54,790 nucleotides of DNA from Terriglobales bacterium (GTDB lineage Bacteria > Acidobacteriota > Terriglobia > Terriglobales > Acidobacteriaceae). Below, one piece after another: positions 16,334 through 23,896 of this stretch. Below the pieces are notes generated by a model. The model was given only the letters and a program-made list of their open reading frames with translations. It was not told where the DNA came from and did no database searches. The first letter of the stretch is position 1, and the number at the start of each line of letters is the position of its first letter. The stretch covers positions 1-54,790 of the forward strand of contig JAATEV010000036.1 in assembly GCA_015655585.1 (NCBI GenBank), read 5' to 3'. The position numbers and the translations under genes are program-made.

Positions 16334-17158
16334 CTACGAGGACTGTAGCAGGAGGGCTTCGACTCGCTTCAGGTCTTCTTCGGTGTCTACTCCTATGGTG
16401 TCGAACTCGGTGGGTTCTACGTAGAGAGAGATGTTGTTTTCGAGAAAGCGGAGCTGTTCGAGGCGCTCGGTTTGTTCCAGTGTGCTGGGCGGCAGGGTGG
16501 GGAAGCGCATGAGGGTCTGGCGGCGGTATGCGTATAGGCCAATGTGCTTCCAGTATTGGGGGGAGGCTCCGTCGCGGTCGTAGGGGATGGTGGCTCGGGA
16601 GAAGTAGAGTGCGCGTCCGTCCGCGGCGGTGACTACTTTGACCGCGTTGGGGTTGTGGATATTTTCGGCGGTGCAGAGGACTTTGAGGGTGGAGACCTCG
16701 ACGTGCGGCTGAGCGAAGGGGCGGAGGAGCGCGGTGAGGTGCTGGGGCTTGAGGAGCGGCTCGTCGCCCTGGATGTTGACGTAGATATCGGCGTCGATTT
16801 GCTGGGCTACAGCGTGGACGCGGTCGGTGCCGCTGGCGAGGTCGGGGGAGGTGAGCTGGACGGGCCATTGATTGCGATAGCACAGCTCGGCTACCTCTTC
16901 GGAGTCGGTGGCGATGAGGACGCGGTCGAGCTGGGGACAGGCGGAAGCGGCCTCGAAGACCCAGGCGAGCATGGGTCTTCCGGCGATGCTGCGGAGCACT
17001 TTGCGGGGCAGGCGGGTGGAGGCCAGTCTTGCGGGAATAACGCCGAGGACGGACGGCTTTTCTGGAAGGCTGGAATCAAGTATGATTGGACTTGGCTGTG
17101 CCGTGGCTCTGGTTCCTTCTGCGGACGGATGTATTTGACCGGCATACCCCTTACACAC
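16334..17158 (-). CDS. kdsB: 3-deoxy-manno-octulosonate cytidylyltransferase (CMP-Kdo synthetase)
   Basis: Activates Kdo with CTP for lipid A-core synthesis. The family signature VIPARLASTRLPRKVL is clear at about residues 41-56, followed by ATDSEEV, the metal/CTP segment VNIQGDEPLL, the KVV region, and HIGLYAYRR. The C-terminus TIGVDTEEDL is typical. The core is normal, but the N-terminus has about 38 extra residues before the usual start. The only in-frame initiator upstream is GTG at 17158, which lies 3 bp from the oppositely oriented tRNA-Met and lacks a Shine-Dalgarno, so the true start is doubtful. It converges on the HAD gene with 2 bp between stop codons. The gene implies a lipopolysaccharide-bearing outer membrane. 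Confidence 0.92.
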   Translation of the reverse strand: MCKGYAGQIHPSAEGTRATAQPSPIILDSSLPEKPSVLGVIPARLASTRLPRKVLRSIAGRPMLAWVFEAASACPQLDRVLIATDSEEVAELCYRNQWPVQLTSPDLASGTDRVHAVAQQIDADIYVNIQGDEPLLKPQHLTALLRPFAQPHVEVSTLKVLCTAENIHNPNAVKVVTAADGRALYFSRATIPYDRDGASPQYWKHIGLYAYRRQTLMRFPTLPPSTLEQTERLEQLRFLENNISLYVEPTEFDTIGVDTEEDLKRVEALLLQSS

Positions 17159-17161
17159 ATC

Positions 17162-17238
17162 GGCGGTGTAGCTCAGATGGTTAGAGCGACGGACTCATAA
17201 CCCGTAGGTCGACAGTTCGATTCTGTCCACCGCCACCA
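17162..17238 (+). tRNA. tRNA-Met (CAT anticodon)
   Basis: A 77-nt cloverleaf with encoded CCA: acceptor ggcggtg/caccgcc, D-arm gctc...gagc, anticodon loop ctcataa, and T-arm gacag-ttcgatt-ctgtc. The anticodon stem acgga/cccgt has an A-C mismatch at the loop-closing 31-39 position. The first acceptor pair is G-C and so not the C-A mismatch typical of initiators, which makes this the elongator type. A tRNA-Ile that is lysidine-modified also has CAT and cannot be fully excluded. Confidence 0.95.
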
Positions 17239-17350
17239 AAAGTATTGAATACGCGGGGCATCGCGTGATCTTTGTACGAGAGTATCATTTCCTTATCGAG
17301 GTTCGTCTAACCTCGTGTAGTGTTGTCGCCTGTGGAGATGATTCATACCT

Positions 17351-18586
17351 ATGCCTAAGCTTTCCAAGATTCTGCTGCTTGCCGTTTCGGTTGTCCTGGT
17401 TGTGACGATCTTCCTGGGTGTGAATTCGAGCGGCGTGAACGCTGCTTCTGAGCCTCAGGATGGGGCTTATCGGCAGATCAACGTCTACAGCGAGGTGCTT
17501 CGGCATATCCAGACGGATTATGTGACGGAGCCGAATATCCATTCGGTGACGGACGGCGCGCTGCGTGGGCTGCTGGAGTCTCTGGATGCGGACTCAAGCT
17601 ACCTCTCTCCGGAGGAGTACAAGGCGTATAAGGCCGACAAGGGCGGTAAGGCGCAGGTGGGGATCAACGTTTCGAAGCGGCTCGGCTATGCGACGGTGGT
17701 TTCGGTGGTTCCGGGAAGCCCGGCGGACAAGGCGGACATTCGCGATGGAGAGCTGATTGAGGCGATTGGCGACCAGAATACGAGCGACCTCTCGCTGGCT
17801 ACGATTCAGATTCTGCTGCAGGGCGCTCCGGGAAGCAACCTGACGATCTCGATTGTGCGGCCTCCGAAGGCGGCTCCGCAGAAGATGACGCTGACGCGGG
17901 TGGTTACGGCAGTACCGCCGGTGGCGGAGACGATGTATGAGAACGCTTCGATTTTGTATCTAAAGCCGGGGGCGATCGACCGGGAGCATGTGCAGCAGAT
18001 CGAGTCGAAGCTGAAGGGAATGCAGAAGGCCGGAAATAAAAAAATTCTGCTGGATCTGCGTGACGTTACCGCGGGTGATATGACGGAGGGGGTGCGGCTG
18101 GCGAACTTTCTGATGGGGTCGGGCACGATTGCGACGCTGGAGGGGCAGAAGGTCGAGAAGCAGACATTTACGGCGGACGCGTCGAAGGCGATCAACACGA
18201 CCGCTCCGGTGGTGGTGCTGGTGAATCGTGGGACGTCGGGCGCGGCGGAGCTGGTGGCGGCGGCGTGGCTGGATAGCAAGCGCGCGGAGCTGGTGGGCGA
18301 GAGGACGTTTGGCGAGGGCGCGCAGCAGAAGACCTTCGAGCTGCCGGATGGCGCTGCGCTGATTATGTCGGTGGCGAAGTATGCGTCGCCCTCGGGGAAG
18401 AAGCTGCAGGATGATGGCGTTACGCCGGGGGTTCTGGTGGCCTCGAATCTCTATGACGACATCGTGGGCGAGGATGACGAGACGATCCAAAACGGGAATG
18501 CTCGCCCTACGGTGGAGAAGCCGGAAGTGACGGTGGATGAGCAGCTTACCAAGGCCCTGGACCTGCTGAAGAGCAAGGCGGCTTAA
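17351..18586 (+). CDS. S41 C-terminal-processing-protease homologue with both catalytic residues replaced
   Basis: A 411-residue exported protein: signal peptide or anchor (residues 5-31), a Ctp N-terminal helical segment, a PDZ domain (about 95-175, with GINVSKRLGYATVVSVVPG and DGELIEAIG), then the S41 catalytic fold. In the catalytic region the protein reads VNRGTSGAAELVAAA and GERTFGEGAQQ. The second Ctp homologue in this window (48335-49948) has VNRNTASAAEIVSGA and GEATFGKGLVQ. Alignment puts Gly297 where Ser307 is the nucleophile and Glu322 where Lys332 is the general base, with the same 25-residue spacing. Both catalytic residues are therefore missing, and a non-proteolytic binding or regulatory role is likely. 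A class A PBP gene follows 63 bp later. Ser296, one position early, is the only nearby serine. Confidence 0.9.
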   Translation: MPKLSKILLLAVSVVLVVTIFLGVNSSGVNAASEPQDGAYRQINVYSEVLRHIQTDYVTEPNIHSVTDGALRGLLESLDADSSYLSPEEYKAYKADKGGKAQVGINVSKRLGYATVVSVVPGSPADKADIRDGELIEAIGDQNTSDLSLATIQILLQGAPGSNLTISIVRPPKAAPQKMTLTRVVTAVPPVAETMYENASILYLKPGAIDREHVQQIESKLKGMQKAGNKKILLDLRDVTAGDMTEGVRLANFLMGSGTIATLEGQKVEKQTFTADASKAINTTAPVVVLVNRGTSGAAELVAAAWLDSKRAELVGERTFGEGAQQKTFELPDGAALIMSVAKYASPSGKKLQDDGVTPGVLVASNLYDDIVGEDDETIQNGNARPTVEKPEVTVDEQLTKALDLLKSKAA

Positions 18587-18649
18587 GCGGTTCCGGGACT
18601 CTGTTTCCGGTGGCTGTATACGGGTTTCACCATGCTATGGTGAAAGGGC

Positions 18650-21001
18650 GTGCCGAGTTTATTCAGTCTCGAAAACTGGTTGCCGGAGACGAGGGGGGAA
18701 TCGCGCTGGAGGCGGATTCTTCGCCAGATCTTCGTCACTGGACCGGAGTATCCGAGCCGCAGGATTGCGCGCAGGGTAACGTTTATTACGCTGCTGGGGT
18801 TGTCGGCGGTGTTTGGCGCTATGTGCGGGCTGATGCTGGTCTATTCGATCGATCTGCCACAGATGGAAGATCTGGCGCGGTATCGTCCGAATACGACGAC
18901 TGAGTTGCTGGATACGCATGGACGGGTCTTTGGCTCGTTTGCGCTGGAGCGCAGGGTGGTGGTGCCTTACGCGGCGTTTTCGCCGGTGCTGCGTGAGGCG
19001 ATTATCTCGATTGAAGACAAGAGCTTCGAACGGAACTGGGGGGTGAACCTGGTTCGCGCGGTGGGGGCTGCATACCGGGACCTGAACTCGAATGGGCGGT
19101 CGCAGGGCGCTTCCACGCTGACGATGCAGCTTGCCCGGAACCTCTTTCTCTCTTCGGAAAAGACGTTTTCGCGAAAGCTGGAAGAGATCTTTCTTTCGGT
19201 CCAGATTGAGCGGCGGTTTACGAAGCAGCAGATCTTTGAGCTGTATGCGAACCAGATTTACCTGGGGCATGGAACGTATGGGTTTGAGGCGGGGTCGGAG
19301 TTCTTTTTCAGCAAACATGCCCGGGATTTGACGCTGCCGGAGGCGGCGCTGCTGGCGGCGCTGCCGAAGGGGCCGGAGGCGTATTCGCCGCTGAAGTATC
19401 CGGAGCGGGCGCTGCGGCGGCGCAACCTGGTACTGAGCGAGATGGCGTCGGATGGGAAGATTACGGAGCAGCAGGCGGAGGCCGCGAAGGCCGCTCCGCT
19501 TGGGTTGCGCCTGGAGGCTCCGGTGAACAGCGTTGCGCCGTACTTTGTGGAAGAGGTGCGGCGTCAACTGGAGAAAGAGTATGGCGTGGAGCAGGTCCAC
19601 GGCGCGGGGCTGCGGGTTTATACGACGCTGGATCTGGATCTCCAGTTGGTGGCGAACAAGGCGGTTCTGGATGGGCTGGCTACATACGAGCGGCGGCGGG
19701 AGTGGGTGGGGAAGCTACAGAATGTGGTTCGGCAGGGAACGGACCTGGGGAGCTACCGGCATCCGGACTGGACGCAGACCGTGGCCAAGGGGAGCTATAT
19801 TCATGGGTTGGTGACGGAGCTTTCGCCCCGGAAGATTGTGGTGAAGGTGGGGGCGCGGGAGGCGGTGATGACTCCTGACGACTGGGCGTGGACGGAGCAT
19901 TACTCGGCGGAGAGGTTTCTACAGGTTGGGGACATTGTTTATGTGAGGATTGAGGACTGTCCGCCGGAGGGGGCGCTGCGGGCTACGTTGCAGCAGGACT
20001 CGGGCGCGCAGGCTTCGCTGATGGCGGTGGATAACTCGAACGGCGAGGTTCTGGCCATGGTGGGAGGCAGGGACTTTGCGCTGTCGCAGTTCAATCGGGC
20101 TACGCAGGCGCAGCGGCAGGTGGGGTCGTCGTTCAAGCCGTATGTTTATACGACGGCGATTGAGGCGGGGGAGAAGCCTACGGACATCGTTGTGGACAGC
20201 CCGACTTCGTTCCCTACGCCGAACGGGTGGTATACGCCGCATAACTATGAGGCGGACTATCGCGGGCCGATGACGCTGTTGAGTGCGTTTGCGGAGTCGA
20301 GGAATATTCCAGCGCTGAAGCTGGCGGCGAAGTACGGTATCCGCAAGGTGATCGAGACGGCGCACCGGTTTGGCATTGTAAGCAACATTCCGGCGTTTTT
20401 GCCGGTGGCGATCGGGTCGGCGGACATTACGCTGGCGGAGCAGGTGGGCGCTTACAGCGTGTTTCCGAACGACGGGATTCTGATTGAGCCGCACACGATC
20501 CGCAAGGTGGTACAGGCGGACGGGTTGCCGCTGGACCATACGCCGTCGGGGGTGAGCGAGGTGATCTCGGTGGAGACGGCGCGGACGATGATGCAGATGT
20601 TGCAGGCGGTGGTTAGGCAGGGAACGGCGGTGGCGGCGTCGCAGTTGAACCATCCTCTGGGAGGCAAGACGGGCACGACGAACGATTATGCCGATGCGTG
20701 GTTTTTGGGATTTTCGCCTTCGGTGACGTGCGGGACGTGGATCGGGTTTGATAATCGGCAGTCGCTGGGGAAGAAGGAGACTGGCGCAAAGGCGGCTCTG
20801 CCGATGTGGATGAGCTTTATGCGGGCGGCGATTGCGGACAAGCCGGATGAGACGTTTGCGAGTGCGGGTTCGCCGAAGAAGACGCTGGCGGTGCCGATGA
20901 ACTCGGGGGCTGCTCCTGCGGCGGGTGCTAAGCCGAAGGATGATGATGAGAGCGATCCGGATGCTCCGGCGGGGAAGCCTAAGTCTGCGGATGTGCAGTA
21001 A
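18650..21001 (+). CDS. Class A penicillin-binding protein (PBP1A-like)
   Basis: A 783-residue bifunctional peptidoglycan synthase: a cytoplasmic tail (1-40), one transmembrane helix (about 42-68), a GT51 glycosyltransferase and a transpeptidase. The GT51 motifs are visible: SIEDKSFERNWG with catalytic Glu122, GASTLTMQLARNLFL, RKLEEI and the QIYLGHGTYG segment. The transpeptidase carries SSFK (Ser493 nucleophile, Lys496), SRN near 550 and KTGTT (Lys673). The C-terminal 50 residues are Pro/Ala/Asp-rich and disordered. Translation starts at a GTG. It sits behind the S41 pseudoprotease, probably on the same transcript, which suggests a link between Ctp-type PDZ scaffolding and wall synthesis. Confidence 0.95.
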   Translation: MPSLFSLENWLPETRGESRWRRILRQIFVTGPEYPSRRIARRVTFITLLGLSAVFGAMCGLMLVYSIDLPQMEDLARYRPNTTTELLDTHGRVFGSFALERRVVVPYAAFSPVLREAIISIEDKSFERNWGVNLVRAVGAAYRDLNSNGRSQGASTLTMQLARNLFLSSEKTFSRKLEEIFLSVQIERRFTKQQIFELYANQIYLGHGTYGFEAGSEFFFSKHARDLTLPEAALLAALPKGPEAYSPLKYPERALRRRNLVLSEMASDGKITEQQAEAAKAAPLGLRLEAPVNSVAPYFVEEVRRQLEKEYGVEQVHGAGLRVYTTLDLDLQLVANKAVLDGLATYERRREWVGKLQNVVRQGTDLGSYRHPDWTQTVAKGSYIHGLVTELSPRKIVVKVGAREAVMTPDDWAWTEHYSAERFLQVGDIVYVRIEDCPPEGALRATLQQDSGAQASLMAVDNSNGEVLAMVGGRDFALSQFNRATQAQRQVGSSFKPYVYTTAIEAGEKPTDIVVDSPTSFPTPNGWYTPHNYEADYRGPMTLLSAFAESRNIPALKLAAKYGIRKVIETAHRFGIVSNIPAFLPVAIGSADITLAEQVGAYSVFPNDGILIEPHTIRKVVQADGLPLDHTPSGVSEVISVETARTMMQMLQAVVRQGTAVAASQLNHPLGGKTGTTNDYADAWFLGFSPSVTCGTWIGFDNRQSLGKKETGAKAALPMWMSFMRAAIADKPDETFASAGSPKKTLAVPMNSGAAPAAGAKPKDDDESDPDAPAGKPKSADVQ

Positions 21002-21029
21002 ATCTTTTGCTCTTTGAGCGGCTTTGGTT

Positions 21030-21400
21030 GGGGTGACGGGTAAAAACAAACAACAGCAACGGCAAAAGCAAAGGCAATGATTTGGGTCGCTTCGCCCTTC
21101 GGGCTTTGCTCCTGCCTTGCACCCCAGCGAACGAAAATCTGTTCGCCGGGGACCCCGCAGTTTCGGCAGAGCGGTGGTCGCTTCGCGACGGGTTTTATTT
21201 ATGGCCGGGCTGAAGCCCGCTCCTATCTCAACGGCAAGAACAAGCAACGACAAGAACAAGAACAATGGCAACGACGATCGGGGGCTGGGGAGAGGTTTAC
21301 ATTCCCACCTTAGCGACGATGAAGCCTTCGCGAAGATGGGGCACCCCTTTTGTGGGCCGGTTTAGGGGAAAGGCAACGACAACAGCAAGGGCCTATGGGT
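21030..21400. repeat. Mosaic repeat block (gene-free stretch) with a nested palindrome
   Basis: The 436 bp between the PBP and ribF ends contain no supported gene. 21086-21112 matches 54607-54632 almost exactly, and 21162-21191 matches 54637-54666; the remaining ggctgaagcccg hairpin is also shared. Between the two matched parts this copy holds 45 extra bases (21117-21161) with an imperfect hairpin, ccccagcgaac / gttcgccgggg, that the other copy lacks. Further on, 21293-21348 holds another hairpin-like element (cattcccaccttagcgacg to gatggggcaccc). Poly-(caa/aac/aag) spacers such as acaacagcaacggcaaaagc separate the modules. Confidence 0.75.
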
Positions 21401-21437
21401 TTGGGTGGGTGGAGGGAAGGCTATATGTTGATGCGGT

Positions 21438-22418
21438 CTAGGGTTGGGGCGGGGCTAGTTGTACTTTGCGGGCGTGGCATAGGCTGAAGTAGCGTTTGGC
21501 CTGGGCTACGTCGCGGCCTATCTGTTCGCGGAGGGCTTCGGGGTTGGGCCAGCGCATTTCGGGGCGGAGGCGGCGCAGGAAGGTGAGGGTGAGCGGGGTC
21601 TGCTCGGTCAGCTCGATGGGGTGGAAGTTGAGGAGATGGGACTCCACGGTGAAGGAGTCGGCACCGAAGGTGGGGCGGTTGCCTACGTTGGTTACGGCGT
21701 CGAAGGTTTCGCTGGATGCTCCGGAGCCGATGGTCAGCGTGGTGATGTAGACGCCGTTGGCGGGGAGGAGCTCGGGGTAGGGCGCGAGGTTGATGGTGGG
21801 GACGGTGTAGCGCGTGCCGTAGCCGCGTCCGGAGGCGGGCGTGCTGCATATGGAGAAGCAGCGGCCTAGCAGAGCGCGGACCTGGCTGACGTTGCCTTCG
21901 GCGATGAGCTCGCGGATGAGGGTGGATGAGATGGCCTGGCCGCGGGCGCTTTGCGGAGAGTAGACGCGGACGGTGAAGCCCAGCTCTTTGCCGAGGGCTT
22001 CGAGGCTGACTACTCCTGCCTCGGCCTGGTAGCCGAAGCGGAAGTTTTCGCCTTCGTGGAGCTCGATGACCTGAAGTTTCTGCCGGAGGATTTCGATGGC
22101 GAAGGTGCGGGCGGAGGTGCGGGAGAGCTCGGCGGTGAAGGGAAGGACGAGGACGGCATCAATGCCGGTGGCGGCGAGGAGGGCCAGTTTTTCGGTGAGG
22201 GGGGTGATGAGGGGACGGCTGGATTCGGGGCGGAGGACGCGGACGGGGTGGGGATCGAAGGTGATGGCGATGGAGGCCACGCCGAGGGTGCGGGCGCGGG
22301 AGACGACTTCGGCTATGACCCATTGGTGGGCGCGGTGGACGCCATCGAAGTTGCCGATGGTGGCGACGGAGGGGCCGAAGTTGGCAGGGACATCTGCGAG
22401 CTGGCGGAATATGAGCAT
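21438..22418 (-). CDS. ribF: Bifunctional riboflavin kinase / FAD synthetase
   Basis: A 326-residue enzyme that phosphorylates riboflavin to FMN and adenylates FMN to FAD. The N-terminal adenylyltransferase part has TIGNFDGVHRAHQWVI (residues 21-36), FDPHPVRVL (about 74) and the SSTLIRELIAEG motif (about 168). The C-terminal flavokinase barrel has GRGYGTRYTVPTINLAP (about 198, the Mg-ATP loop with its PT(A/I)N signature), NGVYITTL and VTNVGNRPTF. Length is normal. It is the last gene of a four-gene minus-strand operon and shares one base (TGATG) with the upstream MBL gene. Confidence 0.96.
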   Translation of the reverse strand: MLIFRQLADVPANFGPSVATIGNFDGVHRAHQWVIAEVVSRARTLGVASIAITFDPHPVRVLRPESSRPLITPLTEKLALLAATGIDAVLVLPFTAELSRTSARTFAIEILRQKLQVIELHEGENFRFGYQAEAGVVSLEALGKELGFTVRVYSPQSARGQAISSTLIRELIAEGNVSQVRALLGRCFSICSTPASGRGYGTRYTVPTINLAPYPELLPANGVYITTLTIGSGASSETFDAVTNVGNRPTFGADSFTVESHLLNFHPIELTEQTPLTLTFLRRLRPEMRWPNPEALREQIGRDVAQAKRYFSLCHARKVQLAPPQP

Positions 22419-23206
22419 CAGGCGATCTCGAACTGGAGCTGCAACCCGTCGTAGGCGAGACGGATGTGCGGGGGAAGGGTGGCCTCGGTCGCGGCGTGGT
22501 CGAGATCGTGGCCCATATGGGTGAAGAAGGCGCGTTTGGGCTTGAGGCGCTCGACGATGGCGATGGAGTTGTCGATGTGTGAGTGGCTGGGGTGAGGCTC
22601 GCGGCGCAGGGCGTCGAGGATGAGGACGTCGAGATCCTGAAGGAGGGGGACGGCTGCCTCGGGGATGTCGCTCATGTCGGTGAGGTAGGCGGCCTTGCCG
22701 AAGCGGTAGCCGGTGATTTCGAGGGTTCCGTGGGTGACGGGGATGCGCTGGAAGCAGGCTCCGAAGAGCGGGATGGCGGCTCCGGGGGTAGTGTCGATGC
22801 GGTGGAGTTGGACACGGGCGCTGGTGGGGTAGCGATCCTCTTTATCGAAGGTGTAGCGGAAGATGCGTTCGAGGGTGCTGGCGGTGTCGTCGTCGGCGTA
22901 GATGGGGAGATGGCCGCTGGGCGTGCGGAAGCTGAGGGGGCGCAGGTCGTCGAAGCCCATGATGTGGTCGGCGTGGCCGTGGGTGTAGAGGACGGCTTCT
23001 ACGCGGCGGAGGTTCTCGCGGATGGCCTGGGCGTGGAAGTCGGGGCCGGTGTCGATGAGGATGACGTGATCGTTATATTCGAGGCGGACGGAGCAGCGGG
23101 TGCGGCGGTTTCGCGGGTCGGAGGAGGTGCAGACGGAGCACTCGCAGCCGAGCGTCGGCACCCCCATGGAGGTGCCGGTTCCGAGAAAGGTGAGGGTTGC
23201 TTGCAT
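22418..23206 (-). CDS. MBL-fold metal-dependent hydrolase (PhnP-like)
   Basis: A 262-residue metallo-beta-lactamase-fold protein. The metal motif is THGHADH (residues 75-81); further ligands are the His in VTHGTLE, the Asp in YLTDMSDIP and the C-terminal His of MGHDLDH. Residues 20-26 are GCECSVC, the structural-zinc cysteine cluster of PhnP-type cyclic phosphodiesterases. PhnP opens 5-phosphoribosyl 1,2-cyclic phosphate in phosphonate use, but related proteins with the same motifs occur far from phn genes, and none are present here. Phosphodiesterase activity is likely; the substrate is unknown. The gene abuts DUF1844 with no gap. Confidence 0.9.
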   Translation of the reverse strand: MQATLTFLGTGTSMGVPTLGCECSVCTSSDPRNRRTRCSVRLEYNDHVILIDTGPDFHAQAIRENLRRVEAVLYTHGHADHIMGFDDLRPLSFRTPSGHLPIYADDDTASTLERIFRYTFDKEDRYPTSARVQLHRIDTTPGAAIPLFGACFQRIPVTHGTLEITGYRFGKAAYLTDMSDIPEAAVPLLQDLDVLILDALRREPHPSHSHIDNSIAIVERLKPKRAFFTHMGHDLDHAATEATLPPHIRLAYDGLQLQFEIA

Positions 23207-23848
23207 TTAGCGGACGATGCTGGGTCCGAGGGGGCCGGGCTTGCCGCCGGTGGCCTTGGCGGCGGCGGAACGGGCAAGAGCCTGGGTGATTTCCAGGAAG
23301 GCCATGCGGACCTCGAAGAGCGCTCCTTCGATTAGGCGGGTCTCTTCGGAGGTGAGGTTGCCTTTGGTCTTTTCGGCGAGTACGGCGAGCATGTCGACGC
23401 TCTGGCGGGCACCGAGGATATCGACCTGCGGCTGCTGGCCTTCGGGAGTCGCTCCGCCCATCTGCATGATCGCCGTCATGTAGAGAGACTGGACGAGCTG
23501 ATCGAAGTTCATGGCGGGGGGATGATCCATGCCGGGATTGGCGGCGCGGATGGCGGTTTCGAGGCGGTCGGCTGTCATCTCGTAGGCGATGCGAGCCTGC
23601 TCGTTCTGTTCGGCGGTGGGGGACGGCGGAGGCTGCGGCTCTTCGAGTTCAGGAGCGGTGTCGGGAGTGGGCTCGGGGACGAGCTCGGGCTGCGGAGCCG
23701 AAACCGAGGTTGGGACGGGTTCGGAGGCTGGCGGAGCGTCTACGCGCTTCTCTTTTTCCGGGGAGGGATCAGCATCTTCCCGGGGGGTTCCATCGAGGGT
23801 GAACTTGCGGCGATCGGTGACGACGAAAGGCTTATTTTGTTCGGGCAT
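23207..23848 (-). CDS. DUF1844 domain protein
   Basis: A 213-residue protein whose C-terminal 100 residues match the DUF1844 pattern: NFDQLVQSLYMTAIMQMGG, then DILGARQSVDMLAVLAEKT, KGNLTSEETRLIEGALFEVR and a final helix. The first 100 residues are a Pro/Glu-rich disordered region. No enzymatic residues are evident. The family is common in Acidobacteriota, Planctomycetes and Deltaproteobacteria and is of unknown function. I placed the start at the ATG at 23848 because GAAAGAG lies 7 bases upstream; a GTG two codons earlier is possible. It sits in the ygfZ-MBL-ribF operon. Confidence 0.85.
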   Translation of the reverse strand: MPEQNKPFVVTDRRKFTLDGTPREDADPSPEKEKRVDAPPASEPVPTSVSAPQPELVPEPTPDTAPELEEPQPPPSPTAEQNEQARIAYEMTADRLETAIRAANPGMDHPPAMNFDQLVQSLYMTAIMQMGGATPEGQQPQVDILGARQSVDMLAVLAEKTKGNLTSEETRLIEGALFEVRMAFLEITQALARSAAAKATGGKPGPLGPSIVR

Positions 23849-23896
23849 ACGCACACTCTTTCAAAAAAAATAGATGCAAAGCACGGCATTGCCGTT

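Noticed and set aside
17135..17140. TTGACC as a -35 element for tRNA-Met
   Set aside because: No -10 hexamer lies at an acceptable distance before the tRNA start.
21077..21365. Small overlapping plus-strand frames after the PBP gene
   Set aside because: They consist of repeat modules shared with 54600-54720, so the coding appearance is accidental.
22418..23206. Assigning the MBL hydrolase to phosphonate metabolism as PhnP
   Set aside because: The motifs fit, but no other phn genes are present and the operon partners (ribF, ygfZ, DUF1844) argue for a general housekeeping role.
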